Assembly: GCF_020463795.1 (NCBI RefSeq)
Contig: NZ_CP080025.1
Location: forward strand, 4,213,501-4,277,500
DNA: 64,000 bases
Reading direction: 5' to 3'
DNA from: Echinicola marina
Lineage (GTDB): Bacteria; Bacteroidota; Bacteroidia; Cytophagales; Cyclobacteriaceae
Positions 28,006-37,811 of this stretch are shown here, piece by piece. Under the pieces are notes generated by a model that saw nothing but the letters and a program-made list of their open reading frames with translations, ran no database searches and was not told the origin of the DNA. Made by a program: the position numbers and the translations under genes. Numbering within the stretch: position 1 is the stretch's first letter; every line of letters starts with the position of its first letter.

Positions 28006-30215
28006 GAACTGATTTTTTCCAAAGTCAATTGATTCTTAACCAAATTGAAATACCTTCCTTTCAAATTTATTAATTCACTATGAGAACCTAGTTCAACAAT
28101 TTTCCCTTGTTCCATGACAACTATCTGATCTGCATTCTTAACCGTACTTAACCTGTGGGCAATAACAACCACTGTTTTGTTTTTGAAAAAAAGATTTAAG
28201 TTTTCCATTATCTTACTTTCATTGTTAGCATCAAGAGCACTAGTGGCCTCATCGAAAAATATAAATTCAGGATTTTTATAAACTGCTCTAGCAATTAATA
28301 ATCTTTGCTTTTGACCTGTACTTAATCCAAGACCGTCATTACCAATTTCAGTTAAATATCCATGAGGTAGTGAATTAATGAAATCTTCTATATTAGCAAC
28401 TTGAGAAGCTTTTTGGAGTTTTAATCTATCTATTCTGTCATCACCAAGTGCAATATTTTCTGAAATTGTACCACTAAAAATATACCCTTCTTGCATTACA
28501 ACACCACATTTTTTTCTCCAATCGGATTTACTTATATTCTGAAGCCTCACTCCCGAAATTGAAACTTCGCCGTTTTTAATATCGTAATAATTTAATAGAA
28601 TTTTCAATAAGGTTGTCTTCCCACACCCGCTTTCCCCAACAATTGCAGTTACTTTATTTGAGGGGATAGTCAAATCTATCTTTGACAAAACTTCTTTTTC
28701 TGAACCAGTATATTTAAAAGAAAGGTTTTTGAGATGGATACTGCTGTTTTCCGGGATACTATTTATTCCTATTAAATTTGAGTCCTCGTCTTCTTTATTC
28801 AGGATTTCTCTCAGTCTTTCTAAGCCTATTTTTGCGTTTTGAATTGAATGGGTAAAATCAACAAGTTGTCCTACTGGAGAATTTAGTTGTCCAATTATGT
28901 AAGATATTGACAGCATCATTCCTAAAGTTATTTCCCCATCTATTACAAGTTTTGCTGAATAATAAGTGATGAAGATATTTTTTAACTCGTTTATAATTAA
29001 TGAACCAGAAGTTTGAAATTGTTCTATAATTATATTTTTAAGACTAAGATTAAATAACTTAACTTGGAGTGTTTCCCAATTCCATCTTTTTAACTTTTCC
29101 GCATTATGTAATTTTATTTCCTGCATTCCATTGATAAATTCAATTATTTTACTTTTTTCTTTACTGACATAAGAGAATCTTTTGTAGTCTATTTCTTTTC
29201 TTTTTTTAAGAAAAAGAAATACCCATAGCAAATAAGCGAAGCTTCCGAAAAAGAAATAAAGGAAAATATCTACATTATAATATATTAATACGCCGCCAAA
29301 AATCAGTAAATTTAATATGGAGAACAGAACATTAATAGAGGTGCTGGTTAGTAATTGCTGAATTCTCGAATTATCATTAATTCTTTCTAGAATGTCTCCG
29401 GTCCTTTTGGAATCAAAATATGAAATTGGTAGGTTAAATAGTTTAATAAAAAAGTCAGAGACAAGAGAAATATTAATTCTGGCACTGATATTTACAAGTA
29501 TCCAGTTTCTGACAATTTCAATCCCTTGTCTTCCCAGGAATAGAAACAATTGTGCAATCAATATGATATTAATAAAGTCAATATTCTTATTTTGAATTCC
29601 AACATCTATTATACTTTGGGTTAGGAAAGGAAATATCAATTGGAGAAGGCTACCAAAAAGGAGACTTAGAAAGATTTGAAGAAAGACGGCCTTGTATTTT
29701 CGTAAGTAGCTTGAAATATACGCAAAATCAGATCCTGCTTCAGATTTTTCATCTTCATTTTCATAAAAACTTGGAGAAGGATCAAGCATTAATACAATCC
29801 CAGCTTTTTCTTCCGAATTTTCTCCTACCCAATGATTAATAAATTCCCTTTTAGGGTAACTTATTAGTCCAAAAGCGGGATCAGATACGCTTACTTTGTC
29901 CTTTTTAATTTTATAGACAACAACAAAATGTTTATTTTCCCAATGAACTATACAAGGAAGATTAATTCTAGATAGAAGTTCAGAAAAAGTTAATTTTAAT
30001 CCGATGGTCCTATACCCTAACTTCTCTGCAGCATCACTTAAATTTAAAAGAGTTGTTCCTTCTCTGGTTGTTTCACTTAATTCATTTAGGGTTTTTAAAG
30101 AAAAATTTTTTTTGTAATATTTTGAGACAATTCTTAAACAAGTTGGGCCACAATCTTTTTCATCTAGTTGTTTATATGTTGGAAATTTTTTCAAGGTGAT
30201 TTTAAATTTGCTCAC
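28002..30215 (-). CDS. lanT: Peptidase-containing ABC transporter (C39 protease-exporter, LanT-like)
   Basis: 737 residues. The N-terminal C39 peptidase has QLDEKDCGPTCLRIV (catalytic Cys), CIVHWENKHFVVVY (His) and VSDPAFG (Asp). Six membrane helices span ~165-440. The ATPase has Walker A GESGCGKTT, signature LSTGQKQRLLIARAV, Walker B FIFFDEATSALD and H-loop AHRLS. C39 exporters cut after double-glycine leaders and export the peptide, matching the IQGG motif of the precursor at 39095-39364. It follows lanB by 91 bp. Confidence 0.94.
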   Translation of the reverse strand: MSKFKITLKKFPTYKQLDEKDCGPTCLRIVSKYYKKNFSLKTLNELSETTREGTTLLNLSDAAEKLGYRTIGLKLTFSELLSRINLPCIVHWENKHFVVVYKIKKDKVSVSDPAFGLISYPKREFINHWVGENSEEKAGIVLMLDPSPSFYENEDEKSEAGSDFAYISSYLRKYKAVFLQIFLSLLFGSLLQLIFPFLTQSIIDVGIQNKNIDFINIILIAQLFLFLGRQGIEIVRNWILVNISARINISLVSDFFIKLFNLPISYFDSKRTGDILERINDNSRIQQLLTSTSINVLFSILNLLIFGGVLIYYNVDIFLYFFFGSFAYLLWVFLFLKKRKEIDYKRFSYVSKEKSKIIEFINGMQEIKLHNAEKLKRWNWETLQVKLFNLSLKNIIIEQFQTSGSLIINELKNIFITYYSAKLVIDGEITLGMMLSISYIIGQLNSPVGQLVDFTHSIQNAKIGLERLREILNKEDEDSNLIGINSIPENSSIHLKNLSFKYTGSEKEVLSKIDLTIPSNKVTAIVGESGCGKTTLLKILLNYYDIKNGEVSISGVRLQNISKSDWRKKCGVVMQEGYIFSGTISENIALGDDRIDRLKLQKASQVANIEDFINSLPHGYLTEIGNDGLGLSTGQKQRLLIARAVYKNPEFIFFDEATSALDANNESKIMENLNLFFKNKTVVVIAHRLSTVKNADQIVVMEQGKIVELGSHSELINLKGRYFNLVKNQLTLEKISS

Positions 30216-30306
30216 AACTTTGTTGTGAAATATTTTAATTAGTTAGATTACACTAAAACAATACTAAGAATAAATGCTTTTTTTGACCTACTAAATATTT
30301 AGGTTG

Positions 30307-33300
30307 TCAATTATATTTAATCTTAGCTAACTCTGACTTATAAAATTGATTTAAAACATCATAAATTACCATTTCATATTTCCTTTGTGAATTTTTGAAA
30401 ATTCTATTCATTGCCATATGCAAAAAGCTATATAAAAGATTAGTCAGCTCATTTCTATTGGAGGATATGCTTACCATTGATTGAATAGTAACCAAACTTC
30501 TATTTGAATAATTATCGATGGCTAACTTTATTATCTCCAGTTCTTTATCATCAAATTGATTAGATTTTAATACTGAATTTAAATCATTCCGAATATTACG
30601 ATATAATTTATTTAATTTTTTAATTGTAAATTTATTTTTGCCAAATTCTTTTCCGAAATTATCGGATAGGTTTAATAAAATCATGTGTTTTTCCTCAATA
30701 TTACATTTAAAATTTTCTAGAATTTGGTTAAGTAGCATTGTAGCAAAGTTCCATTTCTTTTGCTCTAATGTTTCAAAATCTAATTTTGCAAGGATTGCAA
30801 GAATTAGATCACTCTCAAAGTAAAAAAGGGACTCCACAAGATTTATATATTTACTTCCATACCTTTCTAGCTCTCGTCGATATACCGATAAATTATAATC
30901 AGAAATTAATCTGTCATTAATTAGTTTTTCTCCAATTTCATTTACAATATTATTTATAATTGAGAAATACGACTTATCGGAAGGTTCGATTCTAATTCTT
31001 AAATGGTAACCTTTTTCATCAAAATATCTAATGAAGAACCATTTCTTCATAAAATTATTTTGTTTCAATTGATTAATCAAAGGAGAAATAAACTCAATTA
31101 ATATAGAGTCTGAAAAATTTGGACCACAATAGAACTTATAAAATATCCATTCATCACCAATATTGAAATTTCTTTTCACTCCATTAATGGAAGAATAATC
31201 TTTATTGATTTGTGGCAAGTATACATCTGAATTATTAGTTAATGTGAATACAAATTGGCTAGCGAAGCCTTGGCCTGAGGTATCTCTAACAATAGCATTT
31301 TTTGAATCATGGATAAACTCAGTCAGTTGAATTTTAGATTTATTCTTTAATGATTCAACGAGTATGTTTCTTATTAATTTATTATCAAAATCAATGAGAA
31401 GTTTATTGTCACCTTCGTCCATTGTAACTAAGCTTGGTAAAGAATATTTCTTTTTCCATTTAGCAAATTCTTCTAAGTTTTGGTTAGTTAAAGCATTTTT
31501 TAATTCATTTGAAGAAAAATGCCATTTAGCCAATGATATTATAGCGCCTTTATAGGTTACTCTTGGCAAAAATTTGTAAGTTGATTCCAGCGGACCCCAG
31601 TTAAATTGTATTCCTTGTATCCAGTTGTGTGCACTCATGTCACATAAAAAATGGTAAATTGGAAGAGTCGTATTTTGATAGTTATGGGCATTAGTTAATT
31701 TTGGAATTATGAATTTATTTAATTTTTTAGATCTTAAGACTACCTTATTCCCACTTATAGATATATAAATATCATTAGGTACAATTTGATTATCTTCTTT
31801 TTTAGATGAGTTTGTCAAATAGGGAATTTCATATTGAGTAATATCAGGTCTTAGTAATATATTCCCAACTCTGCTACCAGGCAAGTGTACGATTTCAGCA
31901 AATATCCAATCCTCAGAAACAAGACCATTTTCTTTTTCATTTATTGTTTCAATTGTTTTCTTAATTGCGTTATTATCATTTGCAAATCTACCTAATATTT
32001 TTGCAGCAGAAGGACCCCAAATTGATGATACATGAACCTTGGAAATACCATTTTCATTAAAAATATTCGAAACCGCACTTAATGTACTAAAATCAAATAA
32101 TTCATCATTTGACTTTAACTCTTTGAGATCAGCAGATGTGAGCTTTATTTCATATTCCTTATTACTTGTTGCTTCTATTAATTTTCTTAACATTAAATCA
32201 AAAGTAGGATTCCAATTGAAAAGCTCACCGTTTTTATTACTTATAAAAAATGGAATCTGTCCTGTATACTCGCCTAAGTCTTCTATGTTGATATTGTGTC
32301 CATACCCGATTCCATATTCAGGATCAAGAGCTTCCAATAAACAAACTTCTTCTTCTCCATATCTACTTACAAAATCTTCAATAAATTTGGTCAAATTTTT
32401 ATTTTGAAAGCTAGTCCATAATTTTGATAATGCGTAAAATCCATCTTTGACATTTGCCTGAATGGAATCATCTATTAAATTTGATTTATTTGAAATATAT
32501 AAATCTACTTGAACGAACATCTTTGGGTCTATTTTAAAATTTAGACCTTCGATTTCACTAACCTTATCTAGTAGTTTTGTAAAATTAAAATCATTTAGAC
32601 TTCTCTGCCCAAAATTCTTTTTTATTTCTGATAATAGGTTGTAAAGTTTTACAGTCTCTTTATTTTGTTCCTGTATTTCGGTAAGCTTCTCTAGAAGAAA
32701 ATCTAGATAAAAGCTTCCACTTACCGTTGGTTCAATCGTTGGAATGATAATTTGGTTTTCGATTAATTCATCTATAAAGAATTCGATTTCCTCATTACCC
32801 AAATTTGGCTCTAATTCCTTGACAGAATTTATTAATTTAATATAAGATATTTCCTTTTTTGACTGATCAATTACTTTATCAATAATTTCTGACTTGGGGA
32901 CTTCACTTATTTCAAATTTTTTACTGCTGCCGTTAAACTTTGATTCGATATATCTGTAATTTTTACCCAATGAAAATAATGAAGTATTTAATCTATAATT
33001 AGTACTACTTCTAATATGTTCACTTTCCATTATTTGTTTGAAAAGTTGGCACATGAAATGCATATCAGGCCTCGTGGCAATGGAATGGTCAATTTTGTTA
33101 CTTACAGTGAAATTTGAATGATCACTAAACTTTCCAGTAGAACAACCTGCAAAAAAGCCAAAAGGAGTTTCTCTTGAGGTTATTCTTAAGAAATATTTAG
33201 TTAAGGTGATAATTAGTTTATTCATTTCTTTTTCACCTAATTGTTTTTCCTTAGCTTTTATTATTACGTTTAATAAACCAGGAGATGCTATGTTTAATGC

Positions 33301-33441
33301 TTGTTGATTAATAGGTTCTTCATAAAAATCAAATAAGAACTTAATTATTTCCTCATTTTTCAGCTTAAGGAATTCTTCCAAATGATTTAATGGGTGTAGG
33401 GGGGTTCTGACTACGAATGAATTTAGAATGTTAACTTGCAT
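30307..33441 (-). CDS. lanB: Full-length class I lantibiotic dehydratase LanB
   Basis: 1,044 residues, the usual LanB length. The N-terminal Lant_dehydr domain (glutamylation) includes TSRETPFGFFAGCSTG, ATRPDMHFM and FISRYGEEE. The middle has RVGNILLRPDI and GFASQFVFTLTNNSDVYLP. The C-terminal SpaB_C elimination domain (~760-1040) reads GDEWIFYKFYCGP, KKWFFIRYFDEKGYHLRIRI and YNLSVYRRELERYGS. LanB enzymes dehydrate Ser/Thr using glutamyl-tRNA. Codon use is extremely A+T-rich, like the rest of this cluster and unlike the conjugation genes. Confidence 0.94.
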   Translation of the reverse strand: MQVNILNSFVVRTPLHPLNHLEEFLKLKNEEIIKFLFDFYEEPINQQALNIASPGLLNVIIKAKEKQLGEKEMNKLIITLTKYFLRITSRETPFGFFAGCSTGKFSDHSNFTVSNKIDHSIATRPDMHFMCQLFKQIMESEHIRSSTNYRLNTSLFSLGKNYRYIESKFNGSSKKFEISEVPKSEIIDKVIDQSKKEISYIKLINSVKELEPNLGNEEIEFFIDELIENQIIIPTIEPTVSGSFYLDFLLEKLTEIQEQNKETVKLYNLLSEIKKNFGQRSLNDFNFTKLLDKVSEIEGLNFKIDPKMFVQVDLYISNKSNLIDDSIQANVKDGFYALSKLWTSFQNKNLTKFIEDFVSRYGEEEVCLLEALDPEYGIGYGHNINIEDLGEYTGQIPFFISNKNGELFNWNPTFDLMLRKLIEATSNKEYEIKLTSADLKELKSNDELFDFSTLSAVSNIFNENGISKVHVSSIWGPSAAKILGRFANDNNAIKKTIETINEKENGLVSEDWIFAEIVHLPGSRVGNILLRPDITQYEIPYLTNSSKKEDNQIVPNDIYISISGNKVVLRSKKLNKFIIPKLTNAHNYQNTTLPIYHFLCDMSAHNWIQGIQFNWGPLESTYKFLPRVTYKGAIISLAKWHFSSNELKNALTNQNLEEFAKWKKKYSLPSLVTMDEGDNKLLIDFDNKLIRNILVESLKNKSKIQLTEFIHDSKNAIVRDTSGQGFASQFVFTLTNNSDVYLPQINKDYSSINGVKRNFNIGDEWIFYKFYCGPNFSDSILIEFISPLINQLKQNNFMKKWFFIRYFDEKGYHLRIRIEPSDKSYFSIINNIVNEIGEKLINDRLISDYNLSVYRRELERYGSKYINLVESLFYFESDLILAILAKLDFETLEQKKWNFATMLLNQILENFKCNIEEKHMILLNLSDNFGKEFGKNKFTIKKLNKLYRNIRNDLNSVLKSNQFDDKELEIIKLAIDNYSNRSLVTIQSMVSISSNRNELTNLLYSFLHMAMNRIFKNSQRKYEMVIYDVLNQFYKSELAKIKYN

Positions 33442-33453
33442 TATAGATAAAAT

Positions 33454-34632
33454 TTATGACAATAAAAGTGAGGAGTCCCATGATTGATTTTTACTAAGTC
33501 TACCAAGTAGTCCTAATCCAACCCCAGCGGTTCCCTCCAAATAACCATAATTTATTTCCGGAACTTCAGTCCTTGGATCAAGTATAAAGTGATAGTTTTC
33601 ATCTTGTTTTCTCATTTTTAAGCCTACTCTGTACCAGTAATTTGAGCAGGTAAGTAAATCTGGATCTGGATAACTCAAATATGATTTATAGAAAATATAA
33701 GCTATTCCAATTGCTCCATGACATAGACAAGCATCTTTTACTAAATTTTCCTCTGGAGAAAGTCTTTTTGTACTATGGAGGAAAATTTCAATAGCCGAAT
33801 TTTTTAAATATTCAAATCCATCTATATTTGAAAGCTGCAGTAAAGCTGATCCAACGCTTAAGTCACCATAACACCAGGCTAATCGTGATTTTGAGCTATA
33901 TTTATTTGGTGCAGTGGTATAGTGATAAAAACAACCATGTAAATCTGTAGATAGCTTGTTATTTAGAAGAAATTTAATTCCTCCATTTATCATTTCCTCT
34001 GCTTTCTTAGTATTAATTTTTTTTTCAATCGCCTTTCCTAGAAAAACTAAAATAGCAGGAATCCCATGAGACAATCCTAAGTTAATTGGCAGTATGTTGC
34101 CATTTTCCATATTTGCCCATGTCACATGCCCATTACTGTCGAAAATGGCATTTTTATATAGTTCATTAACAAGGAATGTAATAGCTTCTTTTATTTTGAT
34201 ATTTATTTTATCTTTACTTAAAAAATATATTCCTATTCCTATTGAACCATGTAAAAAATCGAAATTTTTTCTATTTGCTAATAACTTTAATTGTTCAATA
34301 ATATAAGAATCCAATTCACCTAGTATATTTTCGGTATCTAATTTGTAAAAACCAAAAGTATTTATATGCTCAACTGTCCAAGCAAAACCTGATAGTCCGC
34401 TTGAAAATGTAAAGTTAAAATCATAATTAGAGAGGGCATTGTAACTTGCTTCAAGTTCAGATAATGCAAAATCTAAATATTTTCGATCTTGGGTGTGTCT
34501 ATAATAATAAATAAAAAAAATAATTAATCCAGATTTTCCTCCCATTAATCCAATTTCATTTTCCTTGTATTTATGGGTAATTAACTGATTTTTTATAATT
34601 ACTAATTCTTGTTCTAAAATAGAATTCTTCAT
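33454..34632 (-). CDS. lanC: Lanthionine cyclase LanC (copy 1)
   Basis: 392 residues with the alpha-toroid repeats of LanC (GLMGGKSGLIIFFIYYYR, DFLHGSIGIGIYFL, LGLSHGIPAILVFLG). Zinc ligands are seen in AWCYGDLSVG (Cys) and CLCHGAIGIAY (Cys-His), and the C-terminus is GYLEGTAGVGLGLLG. It should add Cys thiols to dehydrated residues to form (methyl)lanthionine rings. Lies 12 bp upstream of lanB. A second LanC is encoded at 37812-39017. Confidence 0.93.
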   Translation of the reverse strand: MKNSILEQELVIIKNQLITHKYKENEIGLMGGKSGLIIFFIYYYRHTQDRKYLDFALSELEASYNALSNYDFNFTFSSGLSGFAWTVEHINTFGFYKLDTENILGELDSYIIEQLKLLANRKNFDFLHGSIGIGIYFLSKDKINIKIKEAITFLVNELYKNAIFDSNGHVTWANMENGNILPINLGLSHGIPAILVFLGKAIEKKINTKKAEEMINGGIKFLLNNKLSTDLHGCFYHYTTAPNKYSSKSRLAWCYGDLSVGSALLQLSNIDGFEYLKNSAIEIFLHSTKRLSPEENLVKDACLCHGAIGIAYIFYKSYLSYPDPDLLTCSNYWYRVGLKMRKQDENYHFILDPRTEVPEINYGYLEGTAGVGLGLLGRLSKNQSWDSSLLLS

Positions 34633-34643
34633 TTTAATAATCT

Positions 34644-35519
34644 CTAAAGTTTAACTTCAAGCATATGGAATTTAACAATTAATAATGCCCTTATAAAGTA
34701 AAGTACTGAAATAGAGCATTGATTGAGGATAATATCGTATAAGTTGAATTTGTTTATTTTAAAATGGTCGGTTTCAAATAAGTCATTAATGGCCTGTTTT
34801 AATTCCAATTTTAGATTGTTTTCTTTCTGGATTAGTATTTGTTCAATGTCCTCATCAAAATTTTTAAGGACTTTTGTAGTATCTAAATATAATTCATTAT
34901 AATCATCCTTTTGAATATTGTACTGGGTAATAAAATGATTTAGCAATTCTAGAATATGGGTTTCTAACTCGTTACTATTTTCTTCTTTCATTAACAATTT
35001 AAAGTGTTTTTCAAAAAATAAAATTAAAAAGAATATATCAGCATCATCGTCTTCTACTTTGTCTTGTAATAACTTAAAACTAATTAAACTTATATTAGTA
35101 AATTGTTTAAAAGCACTTAAATCACGATTATATCCGTAAAAAGGAAGATTTACACCTTCCACTAATTCAATTTGGTTATTTTGGAATTCCATGAAAAGAC
35201 TTTTTTTCGGAATTAAATTTGATTTTAATAATGAGGGGCTTTTTAAAAGATATTTTTTTATTTCACTTTCAAACTCTAACACGAATTTTTTATTTGAAGT
35301 GGATTTGAATTGAAAAGATATTAATACATTATCACCTTTGTGTTTACTCCTGATAAAGGAAAAATTTATCTCTTTTCTGGATTTAATTAATTTATAATAC
35401 GTATTCACTAAAAAGTCTAAAATTAAATAATCCATTCGTTTTGGATCATAGTAGATAGCATAACTTAATACATTTTTTGTATTCATGATAAAATATTTGT
35501 TAGAATTCGAGTTCACCAA
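34644..35519 (-). CDS. Stand-alone SpaB_C-like (thiopeptide-type bacteriocin biosynthesis) protein
   Basis: 291 residues. The start YAIYYDPKRMDYLILDFLVN and the following strand pattern (INFSFIRSKHKGDNVLISFQF, FVLEFESEIKKYL) and GYNRDLSAFKQFTNISLIS parallel the elimination domain at the C-terminus of LanB (YKFYCG..., WFFIRY...LRIRI, YRRELERYG). The catalytic Arg/His residues of active SpaB_C domains are not obvious, so it might be a structural or leader-binding partner. Overlaps the glycosyltransferase gene by 20 bp and precedes lanC copy 1 by 11 bp. Assignment is by order and pattern only. Confidence 0.5.
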   Translation of the reverse strand: MVNSNSNKYFIMNTKNVLSYAIYYDPKRMDYLILDFLVNTYYKLIKSRKEINFSFIRSKHKGDNVLISFQFKSTSNKKFVLEFESEIKKYLLKSPSLLKSNLIPKKSLFMEFQNNQIELVEGVNLPFYGYNRDLSAFKQFTNISLISFKLLQDKVEDDDADIFFLILFFEKHFKLLMKEENSNELETHILELLNHFITQYNIQKDDYNELYLDTTKVLKNFDEDIEQILIQKENNLKLELKQAINDLFETDHFKINKFNLYDIILNQCSISVLYFIRALLIVKFHMLEVKL

Positions 35520-36513
35520 ATGAGAATCTGTTTACGCTTTTGAGACCCTCTTTATTATTCTTTAATAGTTTGCTGTAATTCCAAATAAGGGAATATTTTC
35601 GTTTAACCTCTTCTAGGAAATTATTATCTGAGATTTTGTAAAAAGTATTTTCACTGTTGGAAATAGTGCTAGAATCACATATATTAAAAATTTTATCACC
35701 AAAGGAAATTTTTCGATTTGATTTATTATATAAACCCTTTTGAGAAAATTCTTCCAAAATTCCAGGTAAGGAATCTGTGAAATCTTTTCCATTTGAAAGA
35801 ATTCTGAATTTTTCAAATGTATAGTCCTTAAATGTATAGATTATATCAGATTCTTTAGGAGTTATATATCTGATATATATATCATTAATATTTGTAAATG
35901 GTTTATAATTTGAATATCTAATATCAGATTCATGTTCAATAGTTTTTAAATATTTGGAATTAGTTAAAAAAAATTTCTTTCTACTGATTAACTCTAGCCT
36001 ATTATAAAAATCAATATCTTCCCACCCATAACCTTTCATTTCTTCGTCATATCCCCTAACTTTTAAAAAATCATCCTTCAAAACACAGACCCTGCCAAGA
36101 ATACTAGTTGTTCCTCCATTGTTTTTTGGGACAACAAAGACATCCTTGTTAGTATTGAAAACTTGATTGATATAGCTTGCAAAACTAACTCCCGTATAAT
36201 TATCTGCATCAACATTGCAAATAATATCTCCGGTTGCATATTTAGCAACAATATTTTTAGCATGGCTCATGTGGAAATATTTAGGGGAATCAGTCTTTAT
36301 GTACTTTATTTTTCCAGAATTGAGATAGGTTCTCATATCTTGATGAATCCATGTATCTAGATCATCAGACGAATTATAATTCAAAACAACAAAATCAACA
36401 TTATCATAATCAGAATTATCTTTTATGTTTTTTGATAGAGTTTTTTTTAAGTGATGAGTTCTATTCATACAGGTTGTACAAATTGAGATTTTGCTATTTT
36501 TCATTATTACCAT
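35500..36513 (-). CDS. Family 2 (GT-A) glycosyltransferase
   Basis: 337 residues. The GT-A start is SKISICTTCMNRTHHLKKTL, the DxD-type site is ICNVDADNY (~95), and the C-terminal part of the domain has GYDEEMKGYGWEDIDFYNRL, a galactosyltransferase-like acceptor motif. No membrane helix is seen. Overlaps its neighbours on both sides by 20 bp, so it belongs to the lanthipeptide operon and may glycosylate the peptide or a resistance target. An alternative start is the second Met three codons in. Confidence 0.8.
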   Translation of the reverse strand: MVIMKNSKISICTTCMNRTHHLKKTLSKNIKDNSDYDNVDFVVLNYNSSDDLDTWIHQDMRTYLNSGKIKYIKTDSPKYFHMSHAKNIVAKYATGDIICNVDADNYTGVSFASYINQVFNTNKDVFVVPKNNGGTTSILGRVCVLKDDFLKVRGYDEEMKGYGWEDIDFYNRLELISRKKFFLTNSKYLKTIEHESDIRYSNYKPFTNINDIYIRYITPKESDIIYTFKDYTFEKFRILSNGKDFTDSLPGILEEFSQKGLYNKSNRKISFGDKIFNICDSSTISNSENTFYKISDNNFLEEVKRKYSLIWNYSKLLKNNKEGLKSVNRFSFGELEF

Positions 36514-37786
36514 TTATTGTATTACACGGGTACATATTTTTTATATAAAAAATGCCGTCAAACATTTTAAACCAACTTGCTAGAACGGGTTTATGAACCA
36601 TAGCTTTCATAAAAAATGCCTTTTCAGAATTTTTCTTTCTGCCTTTTTTAAAATCTAAATAGCCATAATCACTACCTTCATTATATACTAATGATTCAAA
36701 ATGATTTAATGTAGGCTCAGGAATTGTATAGGCTTCTGATAAAATTCTCCCACCTCGTCCTTCATAGGATGTAAAGCCTAATACAAATAGTTTATCTTTA
36801 AGTTTTTCATAGATATAGCTTCCGGTATTAATTGTATCAGCATTATTTGTGAACTGAGAGTATTTATTTAATTGTTTGAACTCCTTAATAATATGAAAAT
36901 TAGAACTCCAAAAAATAATTTTTTTCCCTTTATATTTATGTTTGATCAACCACAATAAATTGTTTCCCATTTGAATATCCCGAATATTATTGCTTTTAAG
37001 GGTGTCAAGTGAATTACGTACAAACCCTTCTAAATTATTAAGTTCTTGGTACCAAAAAGAGTTAGACTCTATTTCTTCTTTGAATTTGTTAATCAATCCA
37101 AACAATTTTTTTTGGTCTGTAGCCTTTATTTTTATATTATATTCATTTTCAATTGTATTCTTAATTGTGTTAAGAAAGAAGCTCCTTTGGGAACTATCTA
37201 TCTTGTGAATTCTTTCATCCAGGAAATCTGTTAACTCATGCAAATAATTATTCTTTGAATATTTTAATGAATGTCTTGGATCAGCTCCTGCGATTTGTAA
37301 TGGTCTTTTGGTATTAGATTTTTGATCAATGTATTTAAAAAGGGCATTACACTCTTTACATTCAGTCCATATCGGGTAGATGTTTTCTATATACTCCCCT
37401 CCTTTTGAATTTCTTTTAAGGTCTTTCTCCCATGCATTATTCAATCCATAAAAATCACTCTCAAATACTATTACATCAAACCCCATTTCCTCATATAGAA
37501 ATTTCACTATTCTAGTTTTGGCTAGCATGGTCGGACCGTCACCATGATCTTGCTCACCTAAAAATACTATATCTGATTTTCCTATTGATTGCTTCAAAAA
37601 AATTAAGTCATCAAAGCTTTCTGCCATCGGATCTATAGAATCAATAACTATATAATTGTTGGAAATGAATTCTTTAATATTTTTATCGATGGGAAATAAG
37701 AATTTCAAAAGAAAATAATTATAAAAGGCTAATGATAAAATTATAAATGAAATTACTCCAATTATCCATTTTTTATATTTATTCAT
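36494..37786 (-). CDS. Erythromycin esterase-family protein, membrane-anchored
   Basis: 430 residues. One membrane helix lies at ~8-30 (WIIGVISFIILSLAFYNYFL). The erythromycin-esterase/EreA-like domain has DIVFLGEQDHGDGPTMLAK (family H/E residues), IVFESDFYGLNNAW, PLQIAGADPRHS and IIFWSSNFHI. Family members hydrolyse macrolide lactones, but most homologues have unknown substrates. In this operon it may open or form an ester on the peptide or provide immunity; that is inference. Overlaps the glycosyltransferase start by 20 bp. Confidence 0.85.
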   Translation of the reverse strand: MNKYKKWIIGVISFIILSLAFYNYFLLKFLFPIDKNIKEFISNNYIVIDSIDPMAESFDDLIFLKQSIGKSDIVFLGEQDHGDGPTMLAKTRIVKFLYEEMGFDVIVFESDFYGLNNAWEKDLKRNSKGGEYIENIYPIWTECKECNALFKYIDQKSNTKRPLQIAGADPRHSLKYSKNNYLHELTDFLDERIHKIDSSQRSFFLNTIKNTIENEYNIKIKATDQKKLFGLINKFKEEIESNSFWYQELNNLEGFVRNSLDTLKSNNIRDIQMGNNLLWLIKHKYKGKKIIFWSSNFHIIKEFKQLNKYSQFTNNADTINTGSYIYEKLKDKLFVLGFTSYEGRGGRILSEAYTIPEPTLNHFESLVYNEGSDYGYLDFKKGRKKNSEKAFFMKAMVHKPVLASWFKMFDGIFYIKNMYPCNTINGNNEK

Positions 37787-37811
37787 AAATAATATAATAT
37801 ATTTTTAAATA

